Position numbers and translations under genes: made by a program. Shown here piece after piece: positions 31,107 to 32,685 of a stretch of DNA of 32,685 nt. This stretch comes from Roridomyces roridus (taxonomy: Eukaryota; Basidiomycota; Agaricomycetes; Agaricales; Mycenaceae): the NCBI GenBank assembly GCA_029378245.1, contig JARKIF010000295.1:1-32685 (forward strand), in the 5' to 3' direction. Numbering within the stretch: position 1 is the first letter of the stretch; each line of letters starts with the position of its first letter. Below the pieces are notes generated by a model. The model saw nothing but the letters and a program-made list of their open reading frames with translations, searched no databases and had not been told where the DNA came from.

Positions 31107-32320
31107 GCCAGGTGTTTGTGCATGTGGCGTACGACGCGTTCTTGTTCCGAACCTCCGAGTTCAAATCAACAGTTGTACTTGCTTGCTGGAGAGGAGGCAA
31201 ACCATTTTTTCTGCAGCTGACCGTTTGAACGCTCAATGTCGAAAGAAGGCCTCACGAACGGCGTTTTCGGCCTCGGATCTTAAGTTCTCCCTTCGCGGTC
31301 GGCATTGTTCTCCGAGTCTCCATATGCTTGTAGACTCGGGCCCTCGGTTCTCGGTATTATTATCATAGCGTCAATTACAAGGCAATATCCTTCGTTCAAT
31401 TTGAATACGCCGCTGCTGCCCGCTCGCAGTCTTCGGTTCGAGACTAAAAGGCAATCCCGCGAATCCGAAGCGCACCTCCCGAGATATCCCAGTGTTGTTG
31501 GAAGCTTCGTGGAGAATTCAGCAATACAGATGCAGGCGCGCGAGTTTTCATCCGCGATGATTCAAACTTTGCGTCTGGGCTCTGAGGCCCTGTGAACCAA
31601 CATTCTGTGCTTCGGTTCACCTGCAAGCAAGCCGCCGCGGCAGTTCAGTTTTACACTTAACTTCGGTTCTATGTACTAGGCGCTTTGGAGGCACGCCCAT
31701 ATGTCCGAGCATCTAATCTCCGTATTCAGCGCTGGCATCCAGGTGTTCGTGGCTGTACTTACGACGTTTCTGGTTCCGACCCACAACTGCAGCTCAAATC
31801 ACCGATACTTTCTGGAAAGCAGGCGGACCATTTCTCTGCAGCTTGAACGCTGGCCCACCGCCGAATGTCGAAAGCAGGGCTCAATCACGGCGTTTCGGAC
31901 CCACATGTTCAAGTTTGCGGATCTTCTCTCGCGGTCGGCATTCCTCTTCATATGCTGTAGACTCGGACCTCGGGGGTATTGTCAAGCGTGAATGCACGGC
32001 AATTGAGACCTCTCAATACGCCACTGCTGTCGACTAGCACGAGTCAGTCTTCGGTTGAGACAAAGGGCGTTCCGGAGTCGTCATCCCCATTCCACAGCTC
32101 TGGCGCGAGATTCAGCAGTACCAGCCGCAGCAAGCTTCCAGGTGCGATGGATTCAACATTGCGTCTGTGCTCTGGAGACGCCCTTAAAACCAGTATCCGG
32201 CTTCGGTTCGCATGCAAGACGCCGCGGAAGTTTAACTTAGCTTCCGGCGGTCCACTAGTCGTGGGGGACACACATCCATATGTCCGAGTGGCACATAATC
32301 TCCGTATTCGGCGCTCCGTC
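31107..32320 (+). repeat. Degenerate tandem duplication of about 600 bp
   Basis: Copy 1 is about 31107-31735 and copy 2 about 31736-32320. Anchors in the same order in both copies: CCAGGTGTT start, CAATGTCGAAAG/GAATGTCGAAAG, TCGCGGTCGGCATT, GTAGACTCGG, CAGTCTTCGGTT, TTGCGTCTG, CCGCCGCGG-like, then CATATGTCCGAG and ATCTCCGTATTC. Identity is only moderate, with many indels. It lies upstream of the secreted protein gene and has no coding signal, so it looks like a duplicated promoter region. Confidence 0.7.
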
Positions 32321-32324
32321 TCAC

Positions 32325-32334
32325 TATATAAAAG
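32325..32334 (+). promoter_or_regulatory. TATA box of the secreted protein gene
   Basis: TATATAAAAG lies 40 bp upstream of the ATG at 32365, a plausible core promoter distance. It sits just past the end of duplicated copy 2. Confidence 0.55.
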
Positions 32335-32364
32335 GGCCTGAAGACCCATGCTAGACAGACAACA

Positions 32365-32685
32365 ATGAAGCTCCTCCACACTTTTTCGGCGCTTTCCTTG
32401 TCGCTTCTGCTGGCTCGTCTTCCGGGCGCAGCTGCTACTGTTGGACAAGGTTCGTTCACCCATGTTCGACCTCTTCATCTTACTTACAAACTGGTAGCTT
32501 CGTTGTGGAACCGAAAACGAATTCGACGCCTGTGGATCCCCAACCCAAGACTCGGACTTTGCAGCAGCCGTTCAACCGACATATTCAACGGCGGCGCAGT
32601 TTGTGGGAGTACCATCACCGTTGAATGTGGGTTTCAACTCTAGATGCTGCTTTTTACTGACCTACCTTGAAGGGGGTCAATCCGT
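32365..32685 (+). CDS. Secreted small double-psi beta-barrel-like protein, 5' part
   Basis: The gene is cut by the window end. The N-terminus is a clear signal peptide (MKLLHTFSALSLSLLLARLPGAAA). An intron (32450-32497, GTTCGT...TAG) follows. Exon 2 holds two pieces in different frames: CGTENEFDACGSPTQDSDF (ACG-x(5-6)-DF pattern of small fungal RlpA/barwin-like secreted proteins) and then NGGAVCGSTITVEC (the CG-x-x-ITV strand). One missing base between them (near 32581-32590) would join the pieces, and the phase of the intron fits the second piece rather than the first. A later intron may begin near 32632. The frame is therefore damaged or mis-sequenced. Proteins of this fold are secreted, often during growth on plants or as inhibitors; no role can be assigned here. 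Confidence 0.45.

Overview
The window looks like nuclear DNA of a mushroom-forming basidiomycete (Agaricomycetes). Genes carry many short introns (about 46-75 nt), proteins match basidiomycete housekeeping families, and the middle holds F-box genes of a type that expands in agaric genomes. No RNA gene, CRISPR array or prokaryotic feature was seen. All gene models were built by eye from reading frames, splice sites and comparison between paralogues inside the window.

Layout. 1-1715: no gene supported. 1716-2791 (+): mitochondrial succinate/fumarate carrier, with a one-base frameshift. 3128-4497 (-): cAMP-dependent protein kinase catalytic subunit. 6165-6476 (-): very small single-pass membrane protein, perhaps COX14-like. 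6680-7699 (-): intronless GNAT-fold acetyltransferase. About 8948-26688: an F-box cluster. 26921-28446 (-): secreted or vacuolar subtilisin-like protease (cerevisin/PRB1 type). 29014-30176 (+): 3-hydroxybutyryl-CoA dehydrogenase with a 7-nt microexon. 30212-31061 (-): OPA3-like mitochondrial protein with a one-base frameshift. 31107-32320: degenerate tandem duplication of about 600 bp. 32365-end (+): start of a secreted small double-psi beta-barrel-like protein.

The F-box cluster is the most informative part. It holds four copies (A1-A4) of one five-exon F-box gene, two copies (B1, B2) of a second F-box gene, and two truncated minus-strand F-box relics (C1, C2) lying head to head with the B genes. 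A1-C1-B1 and A2-C2-B2 are a tandem duplication. After removing four inserted elements the units are about 4752 and 4700 bp. The paralogous empty sites give exact borders for the insertions: a 1569-bp probable solo LTR (4-bp target duplication) in B1; a 647-bp hAT-like MITE (8-bp target duplication) in B2; and two elements with CATCAG...CTGATG ends and 2-bp target duplications, one 364 bp in B2 and one 1084 bp in the A1-C1 spacer. Excising each element from B1 and B2 restores the reading frame exactly.

The A genes share a promoter-proximal CAAGGTTGACTC motif and an intron that keeps frame only if it starts with GC (GCGAGT) in A1-A3, where A4 has GT at the aligned position. A1 and A2 look intact, A3 has a late frameshift, and A4 has lost its first-exon start. 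Several conserved single-copy genes carry one-base frameshifts, so assembly or sequencing indels must be considered before any of them is called a pseudogene.
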